A DNA stretch of 64,000 nt from Actinocatenispora sera (GCF_018324685.1 NZ_AP023354.1:1054001-1118000); one strand, 5' to 3'; positions 34,215-42,517 are shown, counted from the stretch's first letter. Made by a program: numbers and translations. Notes: generated by a model not told the origin, from the sequence alone.

Positions 34215-35414
34215 TCAGCTGGGCTGGGTGCGCAGGTAGCGGGCGAAGTGCGGCACGGTGAAGGCGACCGTGCCGCGCTCGCCGGAGTAGATCAGCCCCT
34301 TCTTGATCAGCGAGTCGCGTGCCGGGGACAGGCTGGACGGCTTGCGCCCCAACGACTTCGCGATCTCGGCGGTGGCCACCGGCGCGTCGGCGTCGGCGAG
34401 CTCGGCCATGCTGCGCATGTACTCCCGCTCGGCCGGGGTGGCCCGGTCGTAGCGGGAGCCGAAGAAGCCGACGGCGAGTTCGCTCTCCGCCGCGGGCCCC
34501 GCGACCCGGACGTCGGCCGCGGTGATCGGCGAGATCGGCGCGTGGTCCCAGGTCGCCTTCCCGTACGCCTGGACGAAGTACGGGTAGCCGCCGGACAACT
34601 GGTACAGCTCGGCCAGCGCGGCGGGCTCGAAGTCGACGTCCTCCCGGTCGGCCGGCGCGGTGAGCGCGCGGTCGGCGGCCTCGCGCTCCAGCCGGTCGAT
34701 CCGGGTGTACCGGAACAGCCGCTCCGAGTACGACTTCGACGCGGACAGCACCGCCGGCAGGTGCGGCAGGCCGGCGCCGACCACGATCAGCGGCCCGCCC
34801 AGCTGGGACAGTTCGTGGCAGGCGGCGCACAGCGCGGATGCGTCGGCCGGCCCCACGTCCTGCATCTCGTCGATGAACAGCGCGATCCCGGTACCGACGT
34901 CGGTGGCGATCGCGGCCGCGTCGGTGAACAGCTCGACCAGGTCGATCTCGATGTCGCCGGAGTCGGCCCGCCCGGTCGCCGCCGGTACGTCGATGCCGGG
35001 CTGCCAGCGGTCCCGCAGCTTCGCGCCGGCCGGGTTCGACCGCAGCGCGAACGCCTTGAGTACGCCGACGAACTCGTCGATGCGATCCGGGGCGCGGTGC
35101 CGCGACGCGAGTTCGCGGACCGCCATGTGCAGCGCGGCGGACAGCGGCCGGCGCAGCTGCTGGTCGGGGCGGGCCTCGATCTTGCCGGTGCCCCAGAGCC
35201 GGCCGATCGCCTGGCTGCGCAGCGCGTTGAGCAGGACCGTCTTGCCGACGCCGCGCAGGCCGGTCAGCACCAGGCTGCGCTCCGGCCGCCCGCGGGCGAC
35301 CCGCTCCAGCACCACGTCGAAGGCGGTGACCTCGGTGTCGCGGCCGGCGAGTTCGGGCGGTCGCTGGCCGGCGCCGGGCGCGTACGGGTTCCGGATCGGA
35401 TCCACGTCTCGCAC
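34215..35414 (-). CDS. AAA+ ATPase (STAND/Orc1-like) with C-terminal winged helix
   Basis: A 399-aa ATPase. Walker A is LTGLRGVGKTVLLNAL (about residues 50-65) and Walker B is GIALFIDEMQD (about 175-185). A sensor-like segment PLIVVGAGLPHLP is followed by an arginine-rich RLFRYTRIDRLER, and a C-terminal winged helix (TPAEREYMRSMAELAD, then TAEIAKSLGRKPSSLSPARD) ends the protein. This is the architecture of prokaryotic AAA ATPase-like proteins whose DNA or partner is unknown. The start may be GTG 35414 or GTG 35405. It ends 19 bp from the convergent lipoprotein gene. Confidence 0.8.
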   Translation of the reverse strand: MRDVDPIRNPYAPGAGQRPPELAGRDTEVTAFDVVLERVARGRPERSLVLTGLRGVGKTVLLNALRSQAIGRLWGTGKIEARPDQQLRRPLSAALHMAVRELASRHRAPDRIDEFVGVLKAFALRSNPAGAKLRDRWQPGIDVPAATGRADSGDIEIDLVELFTDAAAIATDVGTGIALFIDEMQDVGPADASALCAACHELSQLGGPLIVVGAGLPHLPAVLSASKSYSERLFRYTRIDRLEREAADRALTAPADREDVDFEPAALAELYQLSGGYPYFVQAYGKATWDHAPISPITAADVRVAGPAAESELAVGFFGSRYDRATPAEREYMRSMAELADADAPVATAEIAKSLGRKPSSLSPARDSLIKKGLIYSGERGTVAFTVPHFARYLRTQPS

Positions 35415-35449
35415 CGTATCGCATCATCTAGCCCTGACACTAGATTCCG

Positions 35450-36067
35450 CTAGATGGGCCTATCGGACCCGGTCGGCGGGGTGTCGGTGCCCGTCCGTGC
35501 CCACCTCCTGGACACGTCGCGCAGGCCGGCGGTGAGGGTGTCGATCAGGACCTGGTAGCTGTCGTCGAGCTTCTCCGGCAGGCCGAACCCGCCGCCGATC
35601 TCCAGCAGGACGAACCCGTGCGCGGCGGCCCGCAGCCCGCGGGTGACGTGGATCGCGTCGGCGCCGTCCAACCCGTACCCGCGCAGCACGGCGAGGAAGA
35701 CCGCCACCGCGCGGTCGCCGGCCCGGGCCAGTTCCGGCTCGTCCGCCGGCTGCTGCGGCAGGGCGGCGTAGCGGTGCGGGTGCTCCTGCCCGTACCGCCG
35801 GTACGCGTGCAGCACGGCGGCCAGTGCGGCGTCGGTACTGCGGCCCATCGCCGCCTGCTCGCAGTTCGTGGCGAGCTCGTCCAGTACCCGGACGGCGACC
35901 AGGTCGCGGAGCGCGCCGAGCCCCTTGACGTGCTTGTACAGCGAGGGGGTGGCGACGCCGGCGTGCACGGCGACGGCGGCCAGGGTCAGCCCGTCGACGC
36001 CGGCCTCGTCGAGGACCGCCAGCGCGGCGTCGACGACCGCGGTCGGGTTGAGGCCGGCCCTAGGCAT
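35450..36067 (-). CDS. TetR family repressor
   Basis: A 205-aa TetR-type regulator. The helix-turn-helix is LTLAAVAVHAGVATPSLYKHVKG (about residues 26-48). The C-terminal ligand domain resembles TetR_C_33/WHG (HAYRRYGQEHPHRYAALPQQ... RGLRAAAHGFVLLE). Its start overlaps the hydrolase gene stop by 8 bp, so the two are co-transcribed and the TetR gene is second. The 19-bp palindrome at 36868-36886 before the hydrolase gene is its likely operator, making the unit self-repressed. Confidence 0.88.
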   Translation of the reverse strand: MPRAGLNPTAVVDAALAVLDEAGVDGLTLAAVAVHAGVATPSLYKHVKGLGALRDLVAVRVLDELATNCEQAAMGRSTDAALAAVLHAYRRYGQEHPHRYAALPQQPADEPELARAGDRAVAVFLAVLRGYGLDGADAIHVTRGLRAAAHGFVLLEIGGGFGLPEKLDDSYQVLIDTLTAGLRDVSRRWARTGTDTPPTGSDRPI

Positions 36068-36860
36068 CGAACGCCTCCTTCAGCAGCTGCAGCGTGGCCG
36101 GCGCGACGACGTCCGGCGCCTCGGTGGCCGGGTAGTGCTTCACCCCGTCCACGATCTGCACGGTGGCGTGCGGGAGCAGTTCCTGGGCCCGCTTCGCCTG
36201 CGCGGCCAGGTCCGGGAAGTCGGGGTCCTTCGACCCGTACAGGACCAGGGTCGGCACCGTCACCCGGGGCAGCGACGCGTTCGCCTCGGTCTTGTCCGCG
36301 TCGCCCATCGCCCGCACCGCGGCCATGCCGGTCCGGCCGAAGCTGCGCTCGACCAGCTCGCGGTTGGCGGCGAAGTCGGCGGGGACCGTCGTGAACAGCG
36401 ACTTCCAGTACATCAGCCAGAGCGCCCGGCGGCTCATCACCTGGCCGCTGACCAGCCGCATCACCGGGTTCATCGTCGGGTTGTCGGTGAACATGCTGAG
36501 CAGCACCAGCCCGGCGACCTGCGCCGGCGCCTGCACGGCCGCCCAGGCCGCCGCGCTGGGCGAGAACGACGTCGCGACCAGCACGGCCGGCCCACCGAGG
36601 TGCTCGATCAGCGCCAGCACGTCGGCGCCGACCGCCTCGGGCCGGTAGCTGTCCCAGCCGGTACTCGACTCGCCCTGGCCGCGCAGGTCGACGCTGGCCA
36701 CCCGGTAGCCGGCGTCGGCCAGCCGCGGGGCCAGGAACCGGTAGCTCTGCCGCAGGTCGCCCATCCCCGGCAGGGCGATCACCAGCGGGCCGTCGACCGG
36801 CCCGACCACCTCGTACGCCAGCTGTCCGCCCGGCACGTCAAGAAACTCTGTGTTCGCCAT
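36060..36860 (-). CDS. Alpha/beta hydrolase
   Basis: A 266-aa cytosolic hydrolase. The oxyanion region is ALPGMGDLRQSYRFLAPRLA, and the strand to the nucleophile is PAVLVATSFSPSAAAW, with the catalytic Ser in ATSFSPS. This elbow departs from the classical GxSxG, which is known in some members of the fold. The acid is in YGSKDPDFPD and the His in DGVKHYPATEAP. It is the first gene of a two-gene unit with TetR and is preceded by a strong palindrome 7 bp before its ATG (36860). The substrate is unknown; the setting suggests inducible breakdown of a xenobiotic or ester. Confidence 0.83.
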   Translation of the reverse strand: MANTEFLDVPGGQLAYEVVGPVDGPLVIALPGMGDLRQSYRFLAPRLADAGYRVASVDLRGQGESSTGWDSYRPEAVGADVLALIEHLGGPAVLVATSFSPSAAAWAAVQAPAQVAGLVLLSMFTDNPTMNPVMRLVSGQVMSRRALWLMYWKSLFTTVPADFAANRELVERSFGRTGMAAVRAMGDADKTEANASLPRVTVPTLVLYGSKDPDFPDLAAQAKRAQELLPHATVQIVDGVKHYPATEAPDVVAPATLQLLKEAFDA

Positions 36861-36867
36861 AGCCAAT

Positions 36868-36886
36868 AAGCTAATGCTATTAGCTT
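36868..36886 (-). promoter_or_regulatory. 19-bp palindromic operator for the TetR-hydrolase unit
   Basis: AAGCTAAT (36868-36875), GCT and ATTAGCTT (36879-36886) form a perfect 8+3+8 palindrome. It is AT-rich in a very GC-rich region and directly precedes the hydrolase ATG at 36860. The position and symmetry fit a TetR dimer site that blocks transcription or covers the -10 region. Confidence 0.8.
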
Positions 36887-36892
36887 CACTTG

Positions 36893-37381
36893 TCAACCGT
36901 GGGTCAGCAGGTGCACGTTGATGTCGGCCACCTCGGCCGCGAGCTCCGGCAGCTGGAGCACCGTCACGCCGGCGTCGGCCAGCACCCGGGCACCGTCGCC
37001 GGCGACGAAGATCGCCGGCTCCCGCCAGGCGAACACCACCCGCGCCACCGCGGCGGTACTGATCAGCTCGGCGCAGGTGTGCGGCCGGGACGCCCGCTGC
37101 GAACACGGCTCCAGCGAGCTGAAGACGGTGCTCCCCGGTGGCACCCGGCCGACCCGCTGGCCACCGGACAGCTGCACCGCGGCCGCCGGGTCGGCGTCGG
37201 CGAGCTTCGCCAGCGCCGACTCCTCGGCGTGCACCTTCTCGTCGCCCTCCCGCGAGTACCCGCGGGCCAGCTCCGCGCCGTCCGGCCCGACCACGATCGC
37301 GCCCACCGAGAACGCGGTCGCCGACGGCGGGCAGCGCCGCGACTCCTCGATCGCCGCGGCCAGCCAGTCCCGATCAGTCAC
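36893..37381 (-). CDS. RibD-like deaminase (cytidine deaminase fold)
   Basis: A 162-aa zinc deaminase. The catalytic HAEE (about residue 51) and the zinc cysteines in SLEPCSQRASRPHTC (about 90-104) match the deaminase half of RibD/RibG or related CMP/dCMP deaminases. Its start overlaps the 3' end of the reductase gene by 8 bp. The two together equal a RibD split into separate proteins, reversed in order. The substrate could be the riboflavin intermediate diaminohydroxyphosphoribosylaminopyrimidine or another pyrimidine. No other riboflavin gene is nearby, so the pathway is inferred only. Confidence 0.75.
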   Translation of the reverse strand: MTDRDWLAAAIEESRRCPPSATAFSVGAIVVGPDGAELARGYSREGDEKVHAEESALAKLADADPAAAVQLSGGQRVGRVPPGSTVFSSLEPCSQRASRPHTCAELISTAAVARVVFAWREPAIFVAGDGARVLADAGVTVLQLPELAAEVADINVHLLTHG

Positions 37382-38060
37382 CGTCGTCTCCCAGCAGGTA
37401 GCGCAGCAGCACCACGTCGTCGAGCTGGCGCACCTCCGCGAGCCGCATCCGGTGTTCGGCGTCCCACCGGTACCGGCCGGGGCCGGCGAACCGTGGCGCC
37501 GACTCGGCGCCGACGAACAGCGGCGCCACCACCAGCTGCAACTCGTCCGCCAGCCCGGCGGTCAGGAACGCCGTGTGCACCTCGCCACCGCCCTCCACCA
37601 GCAGCCGGCCGATGCCGCGGTCGGCCAGGTCGGCGAGCAGGGCAGGGAGTTCGACCGAGGCGCCGGTGTCGATCACGGTGGTGGAGCCGTGCAGCCGGTC
37701 GGCGAGCGCGGCGGCCGCCCCGCTCGGCGCGTACACCAGCTTCGAGGCGGGGCCGAACGTGAAGAACCGCGACTCCGGCGGCAGGTCGCCGGAGCCGGTC
37801 AGGGTCACCTTGACCGGCTGCGCGGGGCGCCCCTCGGCGGTGCGGTGCTCGGCCCGTACCGCGCCGACGACCAGGCGCGGGTCGTCGGCCCGGACGGTAC
37901 CCGCGCCGACCAGGATCGCGTCGCATTCCGCCCGTACCGCGTCGACCCGGTCCAGATCGGCCGGACCGGACAGGATGAGCCGGTCGTCGCTGGTGTCGTC
38001 CAGGAAGCCGTCGACCGACATCGCCGCGCTGAGAATCACGTACGGCCGTGAATCAGGCAT
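37374..38060 (-). CDS. RibD C-terminal/dihydrofolate reductase-fold reductase
   Basis: A 228-aa NADPH-dependent reductase of the RibD_C fold. PYVILSAAMSVDGFLDDTSD opens the domain. CDAILVGAGTVRADDPRLVV and RLLVEGGGEVHTAFL (NADPH-binding glycines) are family signatures, and it ends with DVVLLRYLLGDDG. Proteins of this branch are the second half of bifunctional RibD, or stand-alone reductases such as RIB7. The gene is first in the unit and overlaps the deaminase gene by 8 bp, so reduction and deamination are probably coupled. Confidence 0.82.
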   Translation of the reverse strand: MPDSRPYVILSAAMSVDGFLDDTSDDRLILSGPADLDRVDAVRAECDAILVGAGTVRADDPRLVVGAVRAEHRTAEGRPAQPVKVTLTGSGDLPPESRFFTFGPASKLVYAPSGAAAALADRLHGSTTVIDTGASVELPALLADLADRGIGRLLVEGGGEVHTAFLTAGLADELQLVVAPLFVGAESAPRFAGPGRYRWDAEHRMRLAEVRQLDDVVLLRYLLGDDGD

Positions 38061-38176
38061 CCCGCCGCCCCCCGACGGCCGCCGCCGGCCCGCCGCGCCG
38101 GACCCCCGACAAACTCGGGGTCGATTCAGGGTGCCAGCACCATGGCGAAGCCGCCTCGAGCACGCACACTGGAGTC

Positions 38177-38515
38177 ATGGGTACCATCATCGACCTCATC
38201 GCCACGGTCGTTGCCGTTGTCGGACTGCTCGTCGCGCTCGGCCACGACGGTTACCTGCTGTTGCTCGGTTCTGCCGCGAAGAAGCGGGCCGGCGGTGAAC
38301 CGGTGAGCCGGTTCGTCCGGGGACGCGTGCCGATCGCCGTGCTCGCCACCCTCGGCGCGCTGATCGCCCTCGCCTTCACCGGCGGCGGCGCGTTCGCCGA
38401 CATCGTCGGCCTGCTGATCGGCGCCGGCAGCGGGTACGCCGCTGCCAAGTCGCTGCAGAAGACCAGGAAGAAGTTCCTCGACGGCCCGGGATACCCCGAA
38501 CTGCCGGGTCGGTGA
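38177..38515 (+). CDS. Small hypothetical membrane protein
   Basis: A 112-aa protein with two or three hydrophobic segments (IIDLIATVVAVVGLLVALGH, VPIAVLATLGALIALAFTGG, ADIVGLLIGAGSGYAAAKSL) and a basic C-terminal tail (KTRKKFLDGPGYP). No family is recognised. GGAG lies only 2 nt before ATG 38177, an unusually short spacing, so the start is uncertain. It is divergent from the reductase gene. Confidence 0.55.
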   Translation: MGTIIDLIATVVAVVGLLVALGHDGYLLLLGSAAKKRAGGEPVSRFVRGRVPIAVLATLGALIALAFTGGGAFADIVGLLIGAGSGYAAAKSLQKTRKKFLDGPGYPELPGR

Positions 38516-38529
38516 CCCGACCCGACACC

Positions 38530-38560
38530 GAGCCGCCCGGCCGTCGAGGCCGAGCGGCTC
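38530..38560. terminator. Bidirectional hairpin terminator
   Basis: GAGCCGC (38530-38536) pairs with GCGGCTC (38554-38560). Inside it CGGCC pairs with GGCCG around a GTCGA loop, with single-base bulges. It lies between the convergent membrane-protein and deformylase genes. Confidence 0.7.
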
Positions 38561-38657
38561 GATGCCTGTCGGGCCGCGCCCGCCAGGCACGCCGTACGGT
38601 CGGGCCGGCGACGGGCGCGCAGCCGTTGCGATGCGCCAGCCAGCTGCGGCGCTGCGG

Positions 38658-39197
38658 TCAGCCGAGGCGCCAGGGGGCGCCGGCCGGTTCCCGACGGCTG
38701 GCCGGCAGGAACCAGGACGACTCGCGGACCGCGCGCATCGCCTTGCGGCGCTCGGTCGCGTCCAACCGGTCCAGATAGAGCAGGCCGTCCAGGTGGTCCG
38801 TCTCGTGCTGCAGGCACTGGGCGAGCACGCCGGTACCGCTGACCACCACCGGCTCGTTGCGCAGGTCGACGCCGCGGCACACCGCCCGCACCGCGCGCAC
38901 CGTCGGGAACCACAGATCCGGTACCGACAGGCAGCCCTCGTCGATCTCCTGCCGCTCCTCGGACAGCTCCACGATCTCCGGGTTCAGCACGTACCCGAAC
39001 TGGTCGTCCACGTTGTAGCTGAACGCGCGCAGGCTCACCCCGATCTGGTTCGCGGCGAGGCCGGCCCGGCCGGGCAGCTCCACCGTCTCCAGCAGGTCGG
39101 TGACGAGCTCCGCGGTACGCGGGCCGAAGTCGGTGACCGGGTCGCAGATCGTCTTCAGCACCGGATCGCCGAAGTGGCGCAACTCCTGAACGCTCAT
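38658..39197 (-). CDS. def: Peptide deformylase
   Basis: A 179-aa metalloenzyme that removes the formyl group from new polypeptides. All three motifs are present: GRAGLAANQIG (motif 1), EGCLSVP (motif 2, metal Cys) and QHETDHLDG (motif 3, the HExxH zinc/iron site). ATG 39197 overlaps the stop of the ArsR gene (ATGA), so translation is coupled to that regulator. Most actinobacteria have several def genes; this one seems to be controlled rather than constitutive, because of the twin operators upstream of the operon. Confidence 0.93.
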   Translation of the reverse strand: MSVQELRHFGDPVLKTICDPVTDFGPRTAELVTDLLETVELPGRAGLAANQIGVSLRAFSYNVDDQFGYVLNPEIVELSEERQEIDEGCLSVPDLWFPTVRAVRAVCRGVDLRNEPVVVSGTGVLAQCLQHETDHLDGLLYLDRLDATERRKAMRAVRESSWFLPASRREPAGAPWRLG

Positions 39198-39763
39198 GAA
39201 TGCTGGTCCTTCGTCTCGGGCGGCAGTGGGGTCTCGGGTAGCAGCGGGAACAGCCGCAGGACGGAGCCGACCGGCCCGGCGCCGGCGGGGCGGGCGGCCG
39301 GGTCGTGTTCCCGCCCGGTGTACCGGTGCAGCACCGTACGGATCTCCCCGGCCAGGGCCTGCAACTCGGCCGGGGTCAGGTAGAGGACCGCGCTGTCGGC
39401 GGCGTCGACCCGCCACTCCGGCGGCGCGTCGGCGCGCTGCGCGAGCCAGCGCCGGTACCCCTCGTCTTCCAGCTCCCGGGACAGCTCGCCGAGCCCGGTC
39501 ACCGCGCTCGGCTCGGGGGCCGGCTCCGCGCCGCGCAGCCGCCACGGCCGCACCCGGCCGCGGGCGGGCGCCGCTTCGAGGTAGCCGTACCGGGCGAGTT
39601 GACGCAGGTGGAACGAGCAGAGACCGCTGCTGTGACCGAGCCGGCGGGCCGCCTCGGTCGAGGTCACGGTGCCGAGCTCGCGCACCAGGTCGAGCAGCTG
39701 GGCCCGGATCGGATGGCGGAGTGCCGCGCCGTCGACGCGCCGGGCCTGCTCCTCCTCCGCCAT
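39194..39763 (-). CDS. ArsR-type winged-helix regulator
   Basis: A 189-aa regulator. The N-terminal winged helix (LRHPIRAQLLDLVRELGTVT, then TEAARRLGHSSGLCSFHLRQ) resembles ArsR/helix-turn-helix-20 proteins. The long C-terminal part (LEDEGYRRWLAQRADAPPEW, YLTPAELQALAGEIRTVLHR) is typical of the actinobacterial branch. No cysteine metal site is evident. ATG 39763 is used; the TTG at 39772 lies within an operator palindrome. The gene overlaps def by 4 bp and should control its own operon. Confidence 0.8.
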   Translation of the reverse strand: MAEEEQARRVDGAALRHPIRAQLLDLVRELGTVTSTEAARRLGHSSGLCSFHLRQLARYGYLEAAPARGRVRPWRLRGAEPAPEPSAVTGLGELSRELEDEGYRRWLAQRADAPPEWRVDAADSAVLYLTPAELQALAGEIRTVLHRYTGREHDPAARPAGAGPVGSVLRLFPLLPETPLPPETKDQHS

Positions 39764-39791
39764 GCTTTGCAAAGCTACCAGCTTTGCAAAG
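39764..39791 (-). promoter_or_regulatory. Twin palindromic operators at the ArsR start codon
   Basis: GCTTTGCAAAGC (39764-39775, a perfect 12-bp palindrome) touches the ArsR ATG, and GCTTTGCAAAG recurs at 39781-39791. The copies are 17 bp apart centre to centre. They are AT-rich against the background and placed where bound repressor would block both RNA polymerase and ribosome access. Confidence 0.8.
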
Positions 39792-39811
39792 AACCCTCGA
39801 TGCGGGGCCGA

Positions 39812-40246
39812 TCAGGCCCGGTCGAACGTCGTCAGCAGGTGCAGGTCCTTCGCCGGTCCGGTGACCGTCCAGTCCTGGACGAACGTGTCGGCCGAGGTCA
39901 CCCGGAACTCACCGGCGTAGCCGTCCGCCCGGCACGGGTGCGTCACCGACCAACCGCCGCCCCGCAGATCGAGGTCGTGGAAGAACCGGCCGTCGTCGAA
40001 CTCGACCCGAACCAGCTCGCCGTCACTGCGGTACCGCAGCCGCCGCCACGCCGGCCCCCGGTGCGGGCCGAACGTCAGCTCGCCGCGTTCGGCGTAGTCG
40101 AGCCCGCCGGGCACCGGCACGAACTCGCCGACCCCGGTGAACGTGCCGGTCTGACCGGCGCGAGCGTCGGTGAGCCGGCGATCCAGCCGCCACCGGCCGG
40201 TCAGGTAGCCGAGCGTGTCCGGCACCGGGTAACGCACGTCGTTCAC
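39812..40246 (-). CDS. DUF6314 family protein
   Basis: A 144-aa protein with the family's characteristic strands: LGYLTGRWRLDRRLTDARAG, FTGVGEFVPVPGGLDYAERG, YRSDGELVRVEFDDGRFFHD, and a C-terminal TFVQDWTVTGPAKDLHLLT. It looks like a small beta-barrel, lipocalin-like. The function is unknown. GTG 40246 starts it; longer in-frame extensions run through the terminator hairpin at 40289-40327 and are not credible. It is upstream of the ArsR promoter region and reads toward it. Confidence 0.8.
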   Translation of the reverse strand: MNDVRYPVPDTLGYLTGRWRLDRRLTDARAGQTGTFTGVGEFVPVPGGLDYAERGELTFGPHRGPAWRRLRYRSDGELVRVEFDDGRFFHDLDLRGGGWSVTHPCRADGYAGEFRVTSADTFVQDWTVTGPAKDLHLLTTFDRA

Positions 40247-40288
40247 CGTTCCAGCGTCGCACCCGGCCCGGCCGCCAGCGGCCCCGGC

Positions 40289-40327
40289 ACCGGGTATCGG
40301 GCCCGGCCGGCGGGCCCGATACCCGGT
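40289..40327 (-). terminator. Strong 16-bp hairpin terminator
   Basis: ACCGGGTATCGGGCCC (40289-40304) and its exact complement at 40312-40327 enclose a 7-nt loop GGCCGGC. It begins 32 bp downstream of the MFS gene's stop codon and precedes the DUF6314 gene. It should end the MFS transcript; no T-run follows. Confidence 0.8.
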
Positions 40328-40359
40328 CATGCGGCCCGGCCGGCGTGCCTGGCACCGGG

Positions 40360-41631
40360 TCATGCGGCCCGGTCGTCGTCCAGCACGGCGGACGACGCCG
40401 CCGGCAGGTTCCGTACCGACCGGCTCAGCAACCCGGCCGCCACCGTCACGGCGACCACCACCGCACCGAGCCCGGTCACCGCCCGGGCCGGGAACGCGGC
40501 AGCGAGCCAGCCGGCCGCCACCTGGCCCACCGGCAGCGCGACGAACGAGCCCAGCGCGTCGTACGAGGAGACCCGAGACAGCGCGGTCAGCGGCACGTGG
40601 GTGACGAGCGAGGTCTCCCAGGCGACCTCGAACAGCCCGATACCGAACCCGCCGGCCAGCGCCAACACCAGCAGCAACGGCCAGCCGTGCGGCCAGACTC
40701 CCAGCGCCGCCATCGCCGGTACCAGCCCGAACACCCCGACCATGCCGACCAGCAGCGGCCGGCGCGGCCGGTACCGCAGCATCACCAGCATCGCCACCAG
40801 CAGCCCGGCCGACTGTGCGGAGACCGCGAGCCCCCACACCCGCCGGCCGAACGACTCGTCCGCGATCACCGGGCCGAGCGTCGTCCAGGCGCCCGCCTCG
40901 ATCGCGTTGATGACGCCGAACGCCAGCACCACCACCCACAGCCAGGTCCGGGAGGCGAACTCGCGCCAGCCGTCCCGCAGGTCGCGCAGTACCGAGGTGA
41001 CCTCGGCCCGGTCCGCCGCCGGCAACCGGAGCCCGATCAGCAGCAGCGCACTGACCGCGAACGAGGCGGCGTCGACGGCGAGACCCCAGCCGGAGCCGAA
41101 CGCGGCCACCGCGACACCGCCGAGCGCCGCACCGGCGACGCTGCCGCCGTTCTGCGCGAACCCGCCGAGCGCGCTCGCCTGCTGCAACTGCTCCCGCGGT
41201 ACCAGCTGGGGCAGCACCCCGGTCATCGCCGGCATGATGAACGCGACGGCCGTACCGTTGACCGCCTCGATCACCGCGAGCTGCCAGATCTGCGCCGCGC
41301 CGGTGAGCACCAGTACGGCGGCGACCGCCTGAGTGGCGAACGAGACAAGGTTGGCCGCGACCATCACCAGATGGCGCGGCAGCCGGTCCGCGAACACGCC
41401 GCCCAGCAGCAGGAACACCACCAGCGGGAGGCTGCGGGCGGCGAGCACCAGGCCGAGGTCGGCGGACGAGCCGGTCAGGTCGAGTACCGCGAAGGCGACC
41501 GCGATGGTGGCGAACCCGCTGCCGAGCACCGACACCAGCCGGGCGCCCAGGTAACGCCGGAACCCGGTGCTGCGCAGCGGCCCGAGGCCGTGGAGCGACC
41601 CGGGACCGCGGGTCGACCCGGGCTCCCCCAT
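40360..41631 (-). CDS. MFS transporter (EntS/MFS_3-like exporter)
   Basis: A 423-aa membrane transporter with about ten to twelve transmembrane segments. The N-terminal FRRYLGARLVSVLGSGFATI, then FLLLGGVFADRLPRHLVMV (the MFS loop 2-3 signature GxxADRxxRR in the form GGVFADRLPRH) and QLVPREQLQQASAL are typical of MFS_3 proteins such as enterobactin exporters. The cargo is unknown. Starts at 41631 or 41640 are possible. The C-terminus SSAVLDDDRAA is cytosolic. A strong hairpin follows the gene. Confidence 0.87.
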   Translation of the reverse strand: MGEPGSTRGPGSLHGLGPLRSTGFRRYLGARLVSVLGSGFATIAVAFAVLDLTGSSADLGLVLAARSLPLVVFLLLGGVFADRLPRHLVMVAANLVSFATQAVAAVLVLTGAAQIWQLAVIEAVNGTAVAFIMPAMTGVLPQLVPREQLQQASALGGFAQNGGSVAGAALGGVAVAAFGSGWGLAVDAASFAVSALLLIGLRLPAADRAEVTSVLRDLRDGWREFASRTWLWVVVLAFGVINAIEAGAWTTLGPVIADESFGRRVWGLAVSAQSAGLLVAMLVMLRYRPRRPLLVGMVGVFGLVPAMAALGVWPHGWPLLLVLALAGGFGIGLFEVAWETSLVTHVPLTALSRVSSYDALGSFVALPVGQVAAGWLAAAFPARAVTGLGAVVVAVTVAAGLLSRSVRNLPAASSAVLDDDRAA

Positions 41632-41684
41632 GGAGCGCAAGGCTAAGCCGCCCGCCGGGGGAGCACCATCCGATTACGGGGCGG

Positions 41685-42473
41685 TCACTTCTGGGTGGCG
41701 AGGCACAGCACGAACGACTTCTTGCTGTCCGAGTAGGACGTGAACTTGTACGTGTAGTTCGTCTGCGGCTTCGGGCACTTGGCGTCGTTGGTGGTGCCGT
41801 TGATCCGGTCGATGACCTTCAACGCGCCCTTGGCCGAGCACTTCGCCGGGGTGACGCTGTTGCCGGTCTTGGGCGGCACCACGCAGTCGCCCTTCTGCAC
41901 GCCGGCCGCCTTCACCTCGCCGCTCGGGCTGGTGGACGGGCTCGCCGAGCCCTTGCCCTTGTCGCCCTTCGCGTCGGTGGTGGAGTGCGACTTGCCCGGG
42001 CCGAGGAAGAAGTACCAGCCGGCTCCGCCGCCGCCCAGCAGCACCACCACGATCAGCACGATGACCAGGACCAGCGGGCCCTTGCCCTTCTTGGGCGGCT
42101 GCGGCGGCGCCGACATCGGCACGCCACCACCGTCCCACGGCGGCGGGCCACCGGCCGGGTTCGGCTCGAAGCCGCCGAAGCCGCCCTCCGGCGGCGGAGC
42201 TCCGAAGCCGGGGCCTGCCGGAGCGCCGCCGAAACCGGGGTCCGGCGGCGGGGCGCCGAACCCGCCCTGCGGTGGGGTCGGCGGCGGGCCGCCGAACGGG
42301 TTCGCCTCGTCCGGCATCGGCCCGGGCGGACCGGCCGGCGGGGGACCGCCGAAACCGCCACCGGGCTGCCCACCGAACGGGGACTGCTCCGGCGGGCCGG
42401 GGGGTGGCCCGGGCCAGGACCCGTCCGGCTGCCCGTACGGTCGGTCACCACCTGGCGGCCCGTAGTGCGACAT
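41685..42473 (-). CDS. Proline/glycine-rich single-pass membrane protein (LppU/SCO3897-like)
   Basis: A 262-aa protein in three parts. A cytosolic Gly/Pro-rich N-terminus of about 125 residues comes first (FGGPP/GFGAPPP-type repeats). A single transmembrane helix follows (GPLVLVIVLIVVVLLGGGGA) and then an extracytoplasmic domain of about 110 residues with four Cys (GDCVVPP, AKCSAK, AKCPKPQ, FVLCLATQK) that probably form two disulfides. ATG 42473 has AGGAGG about 4 nt upstream. It is a paralogue of the protein at 42631. Actinobacteria have many such LppU-like proteins; their role is unknown, perhaps envelope sensing. Confidence 0.8.
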   Translation of the reverse strand: MSHYGPPGGDRPYGQPDGSWPGPPPGPPEQSPFGGQPGGGFGGPPPAGPPGPMPDEANPFGGPPPTPPQGGFGAPPPDPGFGGAPAGPGFGAPPPEGGFGGFEPNPAGGPPPWDGGGVPMSAPPQPPKKGKGPLVLVIVLIVVVLLGGGGAGWYFFLGPGKSHSTTDAKGDKGKGSASPSTSPSGEVKAAGVQKGDCVVPPKTGNSVTPAKCSAKGALKVIDRINGTTNDAKCPKPQTNYTYKFTSYSDSKKSFVLCLATQK

Positions 42474-42517
42474 CGATCCTCCTCGACAACATCCGCCTCC
42501 GCGCGAACTGGACAGCA

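Noticed and set aside
38060-38177. FMN riboswitch before the RibD-like pair
   Set aside because: The spacer has only a small CCCCGA/TCGGGG hairpin and none of the conserved FMN-aptamer blocks.
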